DNA of 64,000 nucleotides from Oceaniferula flava. GTDB lineage: Bacteria > Verrucomicrobiota > Verrucomicrobiia > Verrucomicrobiales > Akkermansiaceae. The notes under the pieces were generated by a model. The model had not been told where the DNA came from, made no database searches, and saw nothing but the letters and a program-made list of their open reading frames with translations. The translations under genes and the position numbers were made by a program. This document shows positions 15,492 through 24,335 of the stretch, piece after piece (positions within the stretch are counted from its first letter, which is position 1; each line of letters begins with the position of its first letter). The stretch is taken from contig NZ_JAFBGL010000001.1 in NCBI RefSeq assembly GCF_016811075.1, forward strand, positions 496,001 through 560,000, given 5' to 3'.

Positions 15492-16112
15492 TTAGTGGGC
15501 GCAGGTGCAGGCGTATTCCTGGTGGCCGCAGCTTGAGCAGTCGCTCATGTTGAGCATAAATTTGGCCCGCACCGGTTGCGCGTCCGAGGTGGTTTGCACC
15601 GTGACGATGGTGGGGAAATTATTGCCCTCTGGGATGGTGGCGCTGGACACGAGGACATTGGAGTCTCCTTTTTTCGTCGGGTTCAGCGTGGTCGGATTGC
15701 TGCGATCGCCGCAGATGACACTGACGGTCTGATTTTTGGGCGCGATGGCTTGGTTCTCAGCATTGAGGAAGGTGATTTGCACCTTCTTGTCCTTGGTTAT
15801 CAGGAATTCAGCATGGAAGTCAGGGCCTGTGATGATGCGTCCACCATTGGGGCCGGCCGGTTTTTCTTCGTGGCTGTGGCCTTCGTGATCGCCGTGGTCA
15901 TGGTCATGGTCATGACCATGGTGGTCGCCATGTGCGCCCGGTCCGTGGTCGGGCACTCCGTCGCCATCGTGGTCGTGGGGAACGGGGGCCTTGTGTTCTT
16001 CTGCGCCGTGATCATGGCCGGCGTGCGGGTCTGTATCGGTTTTTTTGTCGTCACAGCTCACAAAGGCAAAGCTTAGCGATGCCAGGGCGGCGAGGGTGGA
16101 TGTTAGTTTCAT
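15492..16112 (-). CDS. His-rich metal-binding lipoprotein of the RND efflux operon
   Basis: 206 aa. The lipoprotein signal ends in FAFVSC (Cys about residue 20). Residues about 30-85 are extremely rich in His and Asp (repeats such as HGDHHGHDHDHDHGDHEGHS), a likely Zn/Cu/Ni/Co-binding stretch. A globular domain follows, starting PNGGRIITGPDFHAEFLI. The extreme C-terminus is DCSSCGHQEYACTCAH, which adds four Cys and two His as a second possible metal site. It is the last gene of the operon after the RND pump, 93 bp downstream, and is followed by a terminator. Inferred role: periplasmic or outer-membrane metal buffer or chaperone handing metal to the pump. The function is not proven. Confidence 0.85.
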   Translation of the reverse strand: MKLTSTLAALASLSFAFVSCDDKKTDTDPHAGHDHGAEEHKAPVPHDHDGDGVPDHGPGAHGDHHGHDHDHDHGDHEGHSHEEKPAGPNGGRIITGPDFHAEFLITKDKKVQITFLNAENQAIAPKNQTVSVICGDRSNPTTLNPTKKGDSNVLVSSATIPEGNNFPTIVTVQTTSDAQPVRAKFMLNMSDCSSCGHQEYACTCAH

Positions 16113-16205
16113 AGTGGGTATATGTGTAGGGTCTATTGTATGTGAACGAGCGTGTGGTTATCCTACGCTCGGAGGAGGATTTGTCATTTCGAATATGTTG
16201 GGGAT

Positions 16206-19200
16206 TTACTGGGTGGCGGGGGCTTCGTTCTCCAGTGCGCGTTGCGCCGCTTTGCGACCAAAGGCCCAGAATACGGCGGGCGTGACTCCAAGGCCGAGGA
16301 AGGTGGATGTGACCAGCCCTCCGACGATGACGATGGCCACGGGATTCAATATTTCTTTCCCTGGTGCTTCCGTAGGGTTGGAATCCGGCAGGAAGGGAAG
16401 GAAGCCCATATTGACCACCAGCGGGAGCAGGGCGATGCCGGCGGAGAGGGCGGTCATCAGCACGGGGACGAGTCGCTCCAAGGTGCCTCGTTCAATCATC
16501 TCGCGGGTGAACCCTTCGCCTTCGTGTTTCATCAGGTGGAGGTAGTGGGAGATCATCATGATGCTGTTTCGCGCCGCAATGCCGGCGACGGCGATGAAGC
16601 CGACTAGGGTGGCGATGCTGATGTTGTTGAGGGTCAGATAAGTCAGCACGATCCCCCCGATCAAGGCAATGGGGATGTCCGCTAACACCTGCAGGGTGAA
16701 GACCGCTGTGCCAAAGTAGGAGTAGAGCAGAAAGGCGATGATGACGAGCACCAGCACCGACATCAGCGCGATCCGTTTCGAGGCCTCTTGCTGGGCGACA
16801 TACTGCCCCTCATAGCTGATGAAGTAGCCGTCGGGCAGATCCACTTTCTGGGCTACCTGCTTTTGTAAATCCTCGACCAGTGAGACGAGGTCTTTGCTGG
16901 TGGGGTTGATACTGACTACAAAACGGCGCTGGGTGTTTTCGCGCATGATGGTGTTCGGCCCCTTAGCCTGACGGATGTCGGCGAGGTTTTTCAAGGGGAT
17001 GCGGAGGCCGCTCGAGGTATCGATGTACATGTTCGCCAGACGTTCCGGCGACTCCCGCCACTCCTGGGGCAGTTTCACCACGACATCGAAGATGCGCTGT
17101 CCTTCGTAGATCTCGGAAACCGTTTCGCCGCCTAACAGGGTGGCCAAGCGGTCGTTCAATTCACCCGGGGTGATGCCGTAGGCCTGGGCCCGTTCGCGGT
17201 CGACTTCGATCCGCAGCTGGGGGATGGGAGCTTGCTGTTCCACCCGGGCTTCCTCCAGCCCGGGGATGGCGCGGGCGATGGTTTGGATCTCGGTGCCGAT
17301 GCGGCGCAGCTCGTCGAGGTCGTCACCCTTGATCTTGATCGCAATTTGGGCCGACACGCCGCTGAGCATGTGACCAATCCGGTCCTCCAGCGGGCTGCTC
17401 ATCGCGGAGAAGGTGCCGGGGAGGTTCTTGGCGCTCATGACCTGGCGGACTTCTTCCATGATGTCGCTGCGGCTGCGGTCGCTCTCGGAATCGAAATCGA
17501 CCTCGAATTCGACGGTGGAGACTGGCACCACGTGATCGCCCCGTTCGGCCCGACCGGCCCGGTAGCCGACGGTTTTCACCCCATCGATGGCCATCAGCAT
17601 CTTGCTGGCGGTATCGGCCAGCTCGGTGGTTTGCTTCAGTGAGGTGCCGGGGGCGGTGGTGGTGGCGATCACCGCCGTGGGCTCGCGGAATGAGGGCAGG
17701 AAATTATTGCCCATCTGCGGGTAGAGCAGAGCCGCCGTGATCAGCAGCATGGAGGCCGCGCCGATCACCGTGAACGGCTGGGCGAGGGCCACTTTCAGCC
17801 AGGTGTTTTTCAGCACCCATTTCATGGCCCGGACCAGTGCGCTCTCCTTGCTCTTCTTATTCTGTTTCGGGTTGAGCAAGAGTGAGGAAAGCACAGGGAT
17901 CACAGTCAGCGAGACGACAAAGGAGGCGGCCATGCTGACGATGGTGGCGATGGCAATGGGGGTGAACAAACGTCCCTCGACACCGCTGAGCGCCAGCAGC
18001 GGGATGAAGACCAGAATGATCAATGCCGTGGCGTAGAGGATGGAGCTACGCACCTCCGAGGAGGCTGCGGCAATGACCTCTAACTTGGGTGCCGGCACCT
18101 CGTGGTTGGCATTTTCCTTCAGTCGGCGGAAGACGTTTTCAACATCCACAATAGCGTCGTCCACCACCATACCAATCGCCACGGCCAGACCGCCAAGGGT
18201 CATCGAATTGACACTGAGGTCGAAGAGATCGAATACCAGGATGGCGATGCCGAGTGACAGCGGGATGGAGGTGAGCGTGATCAGGGTGACCCGGAAGTTC
18301 ATCAAAAAGAGGAACAGGATCAGGCAGACCATGATGCCGCCGAGCCAGAGCGCCTCAATCAAGTTGTGAAACGAGAGGTCAATGAACTCGGATTGTTTGT
18401 AAATGGGGGTCAGCACCACGCCCGGTGGCAGGCTTTTGCGTAGCTCTTCCAGAGTGGCGTCCACTTCCTTGGTCAGCGCCAGGGTGTCGAAGCCGGGGGA
18501 TTTGGTAATGCTGACGACGACACCACGGTCGCCATTGGCGGAGGCGTCACCGCGCATCGGTTCGATGCCCCACTCGACGCGAGCCACGTCTTTGATCCGG
18601 ATTGAGCGATCGTTCACCTGCTTGACCACGGTGTTGCCGAGGGCATCCAGGTCGGTGGTCATGGCCAGATTGCGGACCATGATTTCCTGGGTGCTTTCGG
18701 TGAGAAATCCGCCGGTGGTATTGTTCACCACGTGCTGTGCGGCCTTGTGGAGCTCGTCGAAGGTGATGTCGTGAGCGAGCATTTTCTCCGGATCCGGTTG
18801 GATCTGGAGCTGCTTGATCCCACCGCCCATGGAGAGCACCTCGGCGATGCCGCGGATCCCCTGGAGTCGACGCGCAATGGTCCAGTCTGCCATGGTGCGA
18901 AGCTCACTGGGCTCCATGCTGCCGCTGGGGTCGGTGATGCCTAACAGCATGATGTTTCCCATCAACGAGGCCACCGGGGTCATGTAGGGAACCACGTCCT
19001 TGGGAAGGGTTTCGGAGCTGCCCATGAGCCGTTCCTGGACGAATTGCCTCGCCTGATAGATGTCGGTTCCCCAGTCGAACTCAACAAAGATCAGCGAGAG
19101 TCCGACGTCACTGGTGGCCCGAAGTCGAGTCACCCCGGTGACGCCCATCAGGCTGTTTTCCAAGGGCACGGTGACCAAGGTTTCCACCTCCTCGGGGGCG

Positions 19201-19367
19201 AGGCCCGGCGACTCGGTGAGGATGGTCACCGTGGGTTTGGTGAGATCGGGAAGCACCTCCACAGGGAGCTGGGTGGCGCGGTAGTAGCCCATCGCGAGCA
19301 GCACCAGGGCGATGGTTAGAATGAGTCCCCGTTGCGCCAGGGAGAATCTGATTAGCTTGTTTAACAT
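16206..19367 (-). CDS. RND heavy-metal efflux transporter, CzcA/CusA family
   Basis: 1053 aa inner-membrane proton-driven pump, the usual length for this family. The N-terminus (MLNKLIRFSLAQRGLILTIAL, then GYYRATQLPVEVLPDLTKPTVTI) is typical of HME-RND proteins. TM4 carries GMVVDDAIVDVENVFRRL, with the acidic residues used for proton relay in CzcA. Two repeated halves each have a large periplasmic porter loop and about six TM segments. The pump should work with the adaptor (19395-20561) and the outer-membrane channel (20639-21901) as a tripartite exporter. Substrate (Zn, Co, Cd, Ni, Cu or Ag) cannot be fixed by eye; the His-rich neighbour favours a divalent cation or Cu. Confidence 0.93.
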   Translation of the reverse strand: MLNKLIRFSLAQRGLILTIALVLLAMGYYRATQLPVEVLPDLTKPTVTILTESPGLAPEEVETLVTVPLENSLMGVTGVTRLRATSDVGLSLIFVEFDWGTDIYQARQFVQERLMGSSETLPKDVVPYMTPVASLMGNIMLLGITDPSGSMEPSELRTMADWTIARRLQGIRGIAEVLSMGGGIKQLQIQPDPEKMLAHDITFDELHKAAQHVVNNTTGGFLTESTQEIMVRNLAMTTDLDALGNTVVKQVNDRSIRIKDVARVEWGIEPMRGDASANGDRGVVVSITKSPGFDTLALTKEVDATLEELRKSLPPGVVLTPIYKQSEFIDLSFHNLIEALWLGGIMVCLILFLFLMNFRVTLITLTSIPLSLGIAILVFDLFDLSVNSMTLGGLAVAIGMVVDDAIVDVENVFRRLKENANHEVPAPKLEVIAAASSEVRSSILYATALIILVFIPLLALSGVEGRLFTPIAIATIVSMAASFVVSLTVIPVLSSLLLNPKQNKKSKESALVRAMKWVLKNTWLKVALAQPFTVIGAASMLLITAALLYPQMGNNFLPSFREPTAVIATTTAPGTSLKQTTELADTASKMLMAIDGVKTVGYRAGRAERGDHVVPVSTVEFEVDFDSESDRSRSDIMEEVRQVMSAKNLPGTFSAMSSPLEDRIGHMLSGVSAQIAIKIKGDDLDELRRIGTEIQTIARAIPGLEEARVEQQAPIPQLRIEVDRERAQAYGITPGELNDRLATLLGGETVSEIYEGQRIFDVVVKLPQEWRESPERLANMYIDTSSGLRIPLKNLADIRQAKGPNTIMRENTQRRFVVSINPTSKDLVSLVEDLQKQVAQKVDLPDGYFISYEGQYVAQQEASKRIALMSVLVLVIIAFLLYSYFGTAVFTLQVLADIPIALIGGIVLTYLTLNNISIATLVGFIAVAGIAARNSIMMISHYLHLMKHEGEGFTREMIERGTLERLVPVLMTALSAGIALLPLVVNMGFLPFLPDSNPTEAPGKEILNPVAIVIVGGLVTSTFLGLGVTPAVFWAFGRKAAQRALENEAPATQ

Positions 19368-19394
19368 GGCTTGGGTCAGGTTGGGTTCAGGGGC

Positions 19395-20561
19395 TTATTC
19401 GGCGGACTCGCGCTCGCTCAGCACCTGCTTCATCGCGATCGAATGACGCACGCTGGTGACGACCAGTAAGACCAGCAGCAGACCGGTGGAGCAGGCCAGT
19501 AGGATGACGGTGGGGCTCAGGCTGGCTGAGCCGTCGTTGGGATTACTTTGCTTTTCCTTCGCCGTCCGCTGTTCCGCTGTCATCTCGCTGCCGTCGGCGT
19601 TGTGCTCGTGGCCGTGGGCCGCATCGAGCGCCTCCTTGAGTGAGATGCCGCTGCCGCTCGAGAAGCTGAGGGCGTAGGACCCTTTGGTGACCACTTCATC
19701 GCCGGGGAAGAGCCCCTTGACGATTTCCACATAGCGATCGTTGCTCTCCCCGGTTTCAACCGGCAGGCGGGTGAAGGCATTTTTAATGTCGAGGTGTTTG
19801 ACGTAGACGACGCGATTGGCTTCGTCGCCTTGCAAAGCTTCCCTGGGCACTGCCATCACATTTTTCCGGGTGGAAGTGACGATGGAAAATTCAGTGCGCA
19901 TGCCGGGGCGGACGCGGAGCGTTTGGTTGGGGACGCGGAAAATGGCGCCGATGGTTCCGCCTGCACGGTCGGCCTTGGTGTCGAACCTGAGCAGTTCGCC
20001 ATCGATCATTTCGCCGCCCAGCGCCGGGATGCGGATGTGGGCTTTGGTGCCTGGTTTGATCTGGCTGACCGCATCCTCCGGCACCTGGGCGGTGGCCCAG
20101 ACTTCGGTGAGATCGACGATGTCGAGCAGCTCCTTTTCCGGTTCCACCGGCTCACCGAGTCGGATGTGGCTGGCAAGCACCAGGCCATCGCGCGGTGCCT
20201 TGAGTTCGATGACCGGGGGGGGGCTGCCTGGCTGGCGGCTTTCCACCTTCACCAGCACGTCTCCCTTTTTCACTCGATCGCCCTCGAAGACCCGGACCTC
20301 GATGATCCTGCCGGCAATTCGACTGCTTAACACGGAGTGGTTCTGTGGCACTTCGCGGATATGTCCGACGGCGAAGATGGTGCGTTCGAAGTCCTTGGCT
20401 TCGACCAGTTCGTATTGGATGCCGAGGTTTTTAATGCCTTCGGGTTGCAGCGCGAGGAAGCCATCCGAGGGGTCGGTTTCGGTCGCGGCGGCGAGTGGTA
20501 AGGATAATAGGGAGCTGGCGAGCAGGCTGCGCGCGATAGTCGTTAAGGTGTTAGGAAACAT
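19395..20561 (-). CDS. RND efflux periplasmic adaptor (CzcB/CusB-like membrane fusion protein)
   Basis: 388 aa. A signal peptide (LLASSLLSLPLAAA) leads to the adaptor core. This comprises a barrel-sandwich lipoyl-like half (SRIAGRIIEVRVFEGDRVKKGDVLVKVES, about residues 80-110), its second half (LKAPRDGLVLASHIRLGEPV), a beta-barrel (VWATAQVPEDAVSQIKPGTKAHI) and a membrane-proximal domain. The helical hairpin is very short, as in some CzcB/CusB adaptors. Unusually, the C-terminus has a His-containing segment (HGHEHNADG) and a predicted transmembrane helix (VILLACSTGLLLVLLVV), which would anchor the protein. The gap to the RND gene is 27 bp. It links the pump to the TolC-type channel. Confidence 0.9.
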   Translation of the reverse strand: MFPNTLTTIARSLLASSLLSLPLAAATETDPSDGFLALQPEGIKNLGIQYELVEAKDFERTIFAVGHIREVPQNHSVLSSRIAGRIIEVRVFEGDRVKKGDVLVKVESRQPGSPPPVIELKAPRDGLVLASHIRLGEPVEPEKELLDIVDLTEVWATAQVPEDAVSQIKPGTKAHIRIPALGGEMIDGELLRFDTKADRAGGTIGAIFRVPNQTLRVRPGMRTEFSIVTSTRKNVMAVPREALQGDEANRVVYVKHLDIKNAFTRLPVETGESNDRYVEIVKGLFPGDEVVTKGSYALSFSSGSGISLKEALDAAHGHEHNADGSEMTAEQRTAKEKQSNPNDGSASLSPTVILLACSTGLLLVLLVVTSVRHSIAMKQVLSERESAE

Positions 20562-20638
20562 GGTAAAAAATAAGTGTTAGAATGAAGTGGCTTGAGCCCA
20601 ATGAGAGCGGACAAGCGGGTGGAAAAAAATCGGGCTGC

Positions 20639-21901
20639 TTAGCGGGCCAAGGCCGATTGGTAACGGACGCGTGCGAGGTGGAACTCGCGCAGGGCATCGA
20701 GTCGCGAACTCGCCAACCTAAGCAGCTGCTCACGGGTGCGCAGGTTCGCCTGCAGGTCTCCTTGGCCGTTGCGATACGCCTCATCGGCTAGGTCGGCCTG
20801 GGCCTGGGCGAGGGGCAGAAGTGTGTCGGAGACCTCCCTGGCTAGTTTAGCCCATTCCTGCATCTCCCGGTGGGCCGTTGCCGCCTCGTGACGGATATGG
20901 TGCGCCAGCGCTTTGGCCTCTTTTTCCTTCCGCTGTTTGCGGGCATCCGCCGCTTCGATGGCTCCTTCGTTTTTGTTGTAAAGGGGCAGGGGGATCTTCA
21001 GTCCGATGCCGACCGTGGTCTCGGTTTCGTAGCCCTCCGGTGCGTCCTCGCTGCGTTCGATGCTGCCGGAAATGGAAACCTCGATATCGTCGCGGCTCTT
21101 CGCCCGTTCCAACGCGGCGGCATGGTCGGCTTGTTGGATGGCGATCTTGGCCGCTTTCAGGTCCGGCCGATCGTTCGGGTCGACTGATCGGCTCGGGGTG
21201 CTGATTTCCGGGAGGTGGCCGGTGACGACCAGTGAATGGTTCACCGTCATACCTAACAGCGGCTTCAAGTTGCCCATCAAGGTGGCGGCCTCGGCGTCGA
21301 GCTGGCGGAGTTGGTTGCCAAGCTGGGCGGCTTCGAGTTTCGCCTGGCCGGCATCGAGGATGGACCCTTCACCTTTGGCGGCGGCGTTGCTGATGTACTC
21401 GGCGAGTTGGGTGCAGACCTTCAGCTGCTTTTGCAGCAACTGCTTGTGGTTGCGCAGGGCGAGGATTTTGACGGTGATCAGTCGGCTCTGCTCGACCAGG
21501 CGCCGCTCGACATCGCGCACCTCGGCTTCGGCCTGTCGCACGGCGGAGAGGGAGACGGCTTTTTCCAGCGCGAGCCGATTGGTCACCGGAAACTTGCGCG
21601 CGACGCCAATACTGAACGCGCGCTCGCGGAAGTCCTTGTTGTGCGAGGCTCCGAGTTCCAGCTGCGGGTTGCTGTGGCGTCCCGACTGGCGCAAGCGGCC
21701 ATAGGCCTCCGCGATCCGATAACGTGCTGCGGCGAGGTCGGGGTTTTGTTTTTTAATGCGGTCTGGAATCGACCCCAGAGAAACGACGAGAGATTCAGCG
21801 CCAGCGGAAAACGGGGCTGAGAGGGTGAAAAGGGCAGCGGTGAGCGCTGCACAGGCCATCTTGGAATGGGGGATGGCCGGGAGGAATGATGGGAAATACA
21901 T
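20639..21901 (-). CDS. TolC-family outer-membrane channel (CzcC-like)
   Basis: About 420 aa. A signal peptide precedes the mature sequence (CAALTAALFTLSAPFSAGA). The outer-membrane efflux protein pattern is present twice: RIKKQNPDLAAARYRIAEAYGRLRQ near the N-terminus with long helices after it, and in the second half DDIEVSISGSIERSEDAPEGYE with LKIPLPLYNKNEGAIEAADAR. The NPDL and LPLYNKNEG-type motifs are standard for CzcC. The preferred start is ATG 21901; ATG 21859 gives a shorter signal peptide, and the frame extends to 22015 only by running into the neighbouring gene. Together with the adaptor and RND genes it forms the tripartite exporter. Confidence 0.88.
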   Translation of the reverse strand: MYFPSFLPAIPHSKMACAALTAALFTLSAPFSAGAESLVVSLGSIPDRIKKQNPDLAAARYRIAEAYGRLRQSGRHSNPQLELGASHNKDFRERAFSIGVARKFPVTNRLALEKAVSLSAVRQAEAEVRDVERRLVEQSRLITVKILALRNHKQLLQKQLKVCTQLAEYISNAAAKGEGSILDAGQAKLEAAQLGNQLRQLDAEAATLMGNLKPLLGMTVNHSLVVTGHLPEISTPSRSVDPNDRPDLKAAKIAIQQADHAAALERAKSRDDIEVSISGSIERSEDAPEGYETETTVGIGLKIPLPLYNKNEGAIEAADARKQRKEKEAKALAHHIRHEAATAHREMQEWAKLAREVSDTLLPLAQAQADLADEAYRNGQGDLQANLRTREQLLRLASSRLDALREFHLARVRYQSALAR

Positions 21902-22030
21902 GAGATTGGATAGCTTAATCGACCGGTAGAAAAGGCGGCACCGGATAACCGCATAGGTAAACAAACCCACCGCCAGGGCACAGTGCTCCGGAGGCAGGGG
22001 GATGGGCGGTCTCACGCACGTGAAACCGGA

Positions 22031-22504
22031 TTAAGCCATCGACGGCCCACGCACAGGGGTCGTCTTGGTGACCAGGCACCGATGGAGCGAACGTAGTTCG
22101 GTCGGTGGGTCGGGGAGGAGCTCGAGGCGGGTGTCGGCCGCCACGAGGCTGGAGATGCGCTCGGCAAGTCGGCCGAAGTCATCGCCGAAATCGTCGAAGG
22201 GGACGATGTTAACAAGAGGAGGAGTTGGTAATTTGACGCCATCTTGGATGATCACGCTGTCGGAATCGATGATGAAGCAGAGCTGGCAAGGTGCCGGCTT
22301 GTCGTGGTTATTGTGCTCCTCGCCATCGTCCGGTGAGTGATCGTGGCACTGGTCCGCGGAAAGTGGGCAGTGGGCCGGGGAAGTGCAAATCGTCTGGCAG
22401 CACGAGGCTTCCGTGGTGTGGAACAGGCCAAACTGATCCGAGGCGCAGCGCCCGAAGGCGATGAGCAAGAGCATCACAACGATGATGGATCCGAAATTAC
22501 GCAA
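22031..22504 (-). CDS. Cys/His-rich exported protein, first gene of the metal-efflux operon
   Basis: About 157 aa from GTG 22504; ATG 22474 and a TTG at 22552 are alternatives. A hydrophobic signal or anchor segment (NFGSIIVVMLLLIAFGRC) is followed by a cluster of likely metal ligands: SCCQTICTSPAHCPLSADQCHDH, an acidic/His stretch (DGEEHNNHDK), then APCQLCF. The C-terminal third is acidic and helical, without recognisable family signature. Position at the head of the CzcCBA-type operon and ligand content suggest metal sensing, storage or delivery in the periplasm. That is inference. The start is uncertain because there is no good Shine-Dalgarno, and a promoter-like sequence lies almost at the start codon. 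Confidence 0.72.
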   Translation of the reverse strand: MRNFGSIIVVMLLLIAFGRCASDQFGLFHTTEASCCQTICTSPAHCPLSADQCHDHSPDDGEEHNNHDKPAPCQLCFIIDSDSVIIQDGVKLPTPPLVNIVPFDDFGDDFGRLAERISSLVAADTRLELLPDPPTELRSLHRCLVTKTTPVRGPSMA

Positions 22505-22511
22505 CACGCTT

Positions 22512-22543
22512 AAATTGCTTCTTGGCGGACCAAAGTCAAGCTG
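22512..22543 (-). promoter_or_regulatory. Possible sigma-70-like promoter of the metal-efflux operon
   Basis: On the minus strand TTGACT is followed 17 bp later by AATTTA, just upstream of the GTG at 22504. The -35 is good and the -10 is weak. If used, the transcript would begin at or very near the first codon. No dyad typical of a MerR-type regulator was seen between the boxes. Confidence 0.35.
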
Positions 22544-22752
22544 ATTTACCAATTAGCGATTTTGTTAGGACGCGCGGGATGGCGTGAAAAGAGTGGAAGT
22601 GCTTGGTGGAGAGCAAGGGGGCGAATTATGCACCCTCAACGGTGATAAAATTCAATGTGGATGCTTGCCAAGGGAGCACATTTGGAGATGATTACAACAT
22701 AGTGATACATTAATTGGCATTTATTATCGCCGTGTATCAGAGAACCCAATCA

Positions 22753-24156
22753 ATGACTATGTCCGAAGAAATCACTGAATTGACCGAAGCCGAATTGCCA
22801 GCCAATGTGAAGGCTCTTTGGCTCAAGGCACAAAGCGCTTTTGAATTAAAAAACTACACGTATGCGATCAGCCTGTGCCATGCCGTGTTGAAATCCGAGC
22901 CTGGTTTTTACGATGCCCGCAAGCTTGCTCGTAATGCCGCCGCATCTGAAAATTCGGGTAAGAAAAAGAAGAAGGGTCTGTTTGGTGGCAGCGGTCTATC
23001 GCTGATGAAAATTCCAGCGATGGGCAAAAAAGATCCAGTCGGCGCCATGGCGGCCTTGGAGACCGAGCTGGTCAAAGCTCCCTTCGACGGACAGGCGAAC
23101 GATTTGCTCTTCGACTGCGCGCTGCGCTTGAACCTTCTGAATACCGCAGCTTTTGCACTGGAAACCGTGCGCCGCGGATCTCCTGAAAATACTAAATTGC
23201 TGCATAAGCTGGCCGAACACTATCTGGCTCGCGACATGCCGGATGAGGCATCCGCTGTTTACAACGACATCGTCAAGCAGGACGCAGCTGACATGGACGC
23301 CGTCAAGGGGGCAAAAGACGCCACTGCACGGGCATCCATGAAGAAGCAGAAGTGGGAAGAGGCTCAAAGTTTCCGCGACGTGCTGAAGAGTTCAGATGAA
23401 TCAGCCGAGCAAGAGAATGCCAACCGTGCGGCAATGACGCGCGACCAGATGATGGAAAAACTGGAAACCCTTTCCGCGGCTTACGCGGGAGACAACCAGA
23501 ACCTCAGCCTGGTGAAGGATATCGCTTCTCTCTACGAGCAGCTCGAAGACTGGCCGAATGCTTACTCGTTCTTCCAGTATGCGTATGACCTTTCCGATAA
23601 GGATGTGGCCCTGCAAAGCAAGGCTGCTTACATGAAGGACAAAGCCGCTGAGTTCCAGATTTCTGAACTCAAAAAAGGTGTCGAAGCTGATCCTGAGAAC
23701 GAAGAACTTCGTCAACAGTATGAAGCTGTCATGGCGGAGCGCACCGGCGAGCAAGTTGAAGAGGCTCAGCAACGGGTCGACCGCAACCCGACCGATCCCC
23801 AGCTGCGCTACGAGCTTGGACTGGCGCTCTATAACTCCGGCGACTACAGTGCTGCGATCCCTCACCTGCAGCAGGCGACTCGTAACCCTCATATCCGCAC
23901 CCGTGTGCTCCTACTCCTCGGAAGAACTTTCAAGGCCAAGGATATGCACGATTTGGCGATCAAACAGCTTTCCGACGCACTGGCTGATCTGGTGGGTATG
24001 GACGGCACCAAGAAAGAGGTGCTTTATGAAAAAGGCCTTATTCACGAGGACATGGGCGACAAGGAAGCTGCGCTCAACAGCTTCAAGCAGATTTACGAGG
24101 TCGATTACGGCTATCGTGATGTGGCTCAGCGTGTGGAGCAATCCTACAGCTCCTAG
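22753..24156 (+). CDS. TPR-repeat protein of unknown function
   Basis: 467 aa from the ATG at 22753 (MTMSEEITELTEAELP). An N-terminal TPR pair (ALWLKAQSAFELKNYTYAISLCHAVLKSEPG) is followed by a basic Gly/Lys linker (SGKKKKKGLFGGSG). A long array of TPR-like helices then runs to the end (LRYELGLALYNSGDYSAAIPHLQQATRN; LYEKGLIHEDMGDKEAALNSFKQIYEVD). There is no signal peptide or TM segment, so it is probably cytoplasmic and a scaffold for protein contacts. A TTG at 22714 extends the frame, but the additional residues look non-coding. A terminator follows. It is divergent from the metal-efflux operon, with no evident functional link. Confidence 0.85.
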   Translation: MTMSEEITELTEAELPANVKALWLKAQSAFELKNYTYAISLCHAVLKSEPGFYDARKLARNAAASENSGKKKKKGLFGGSGLSLMKIPAMGKKDPVGAMAALETELVKAPFDGQANDLLFDCALRLNLLNTAAFALETVRRGSPENTKLLHKLAEHYLARDMPDEASAVYNDIVKQDAADMDAVKGAKDATARASMKKQKWEEAQSFRDVLKSSDESAEQENANRAAMTRDQMMEKLETLSAAYAGDNQNLSLVKDIASLYEQLEDWPNAYSFFQYAYDLSDKDVALQSKAAYMKDKAAEFQISELKKGVEADPENEELRQQYEAVMAERTGEQVEEAQQRVDRNPTDPQLRYELGLALYNSGDYSAAIPHLQQATRNPHIRTRVLLLLGRTFKAKDMHDLAIKQLSDALADLVGMDGTKKEVLYEKGLIHEDMGDKEAALNSFKQIYEVDYGYRDVAQRVEQSYSS

Positions 24157-24180
24157 TATCTCTCGCTAGCAAAGATTTCA

Positions 24181-24219
24181 AACGCCGCTCCGCCGTTCAT
24201 GGTGGTGCGGCGTTTTTTT
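24181..24219 (+). terminator. Intrinsic terminator after the TPR gene
   Basis: AACGCCGC pairs with GCGGCGTT around a 16-nt loop that may fold further, followed by seven Ts. It lies about 25 bp past the stop codon at 24156. It is placed to stop plus-strand transcription before the convergent gene ending at 24336. Confidence 0.8.
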
Positions 24220-24335
24220 GTCTGCGAGCCGTGCGTGCTGCAGTGTTTCCGCAGGGACAGTGGGAATTGGGCGCGCCAGGGAGAGCATTTTCCGGCAGCC
24301 GCTTGCACGCATCAGGGGTGCCCGCTGTCGGGGGC

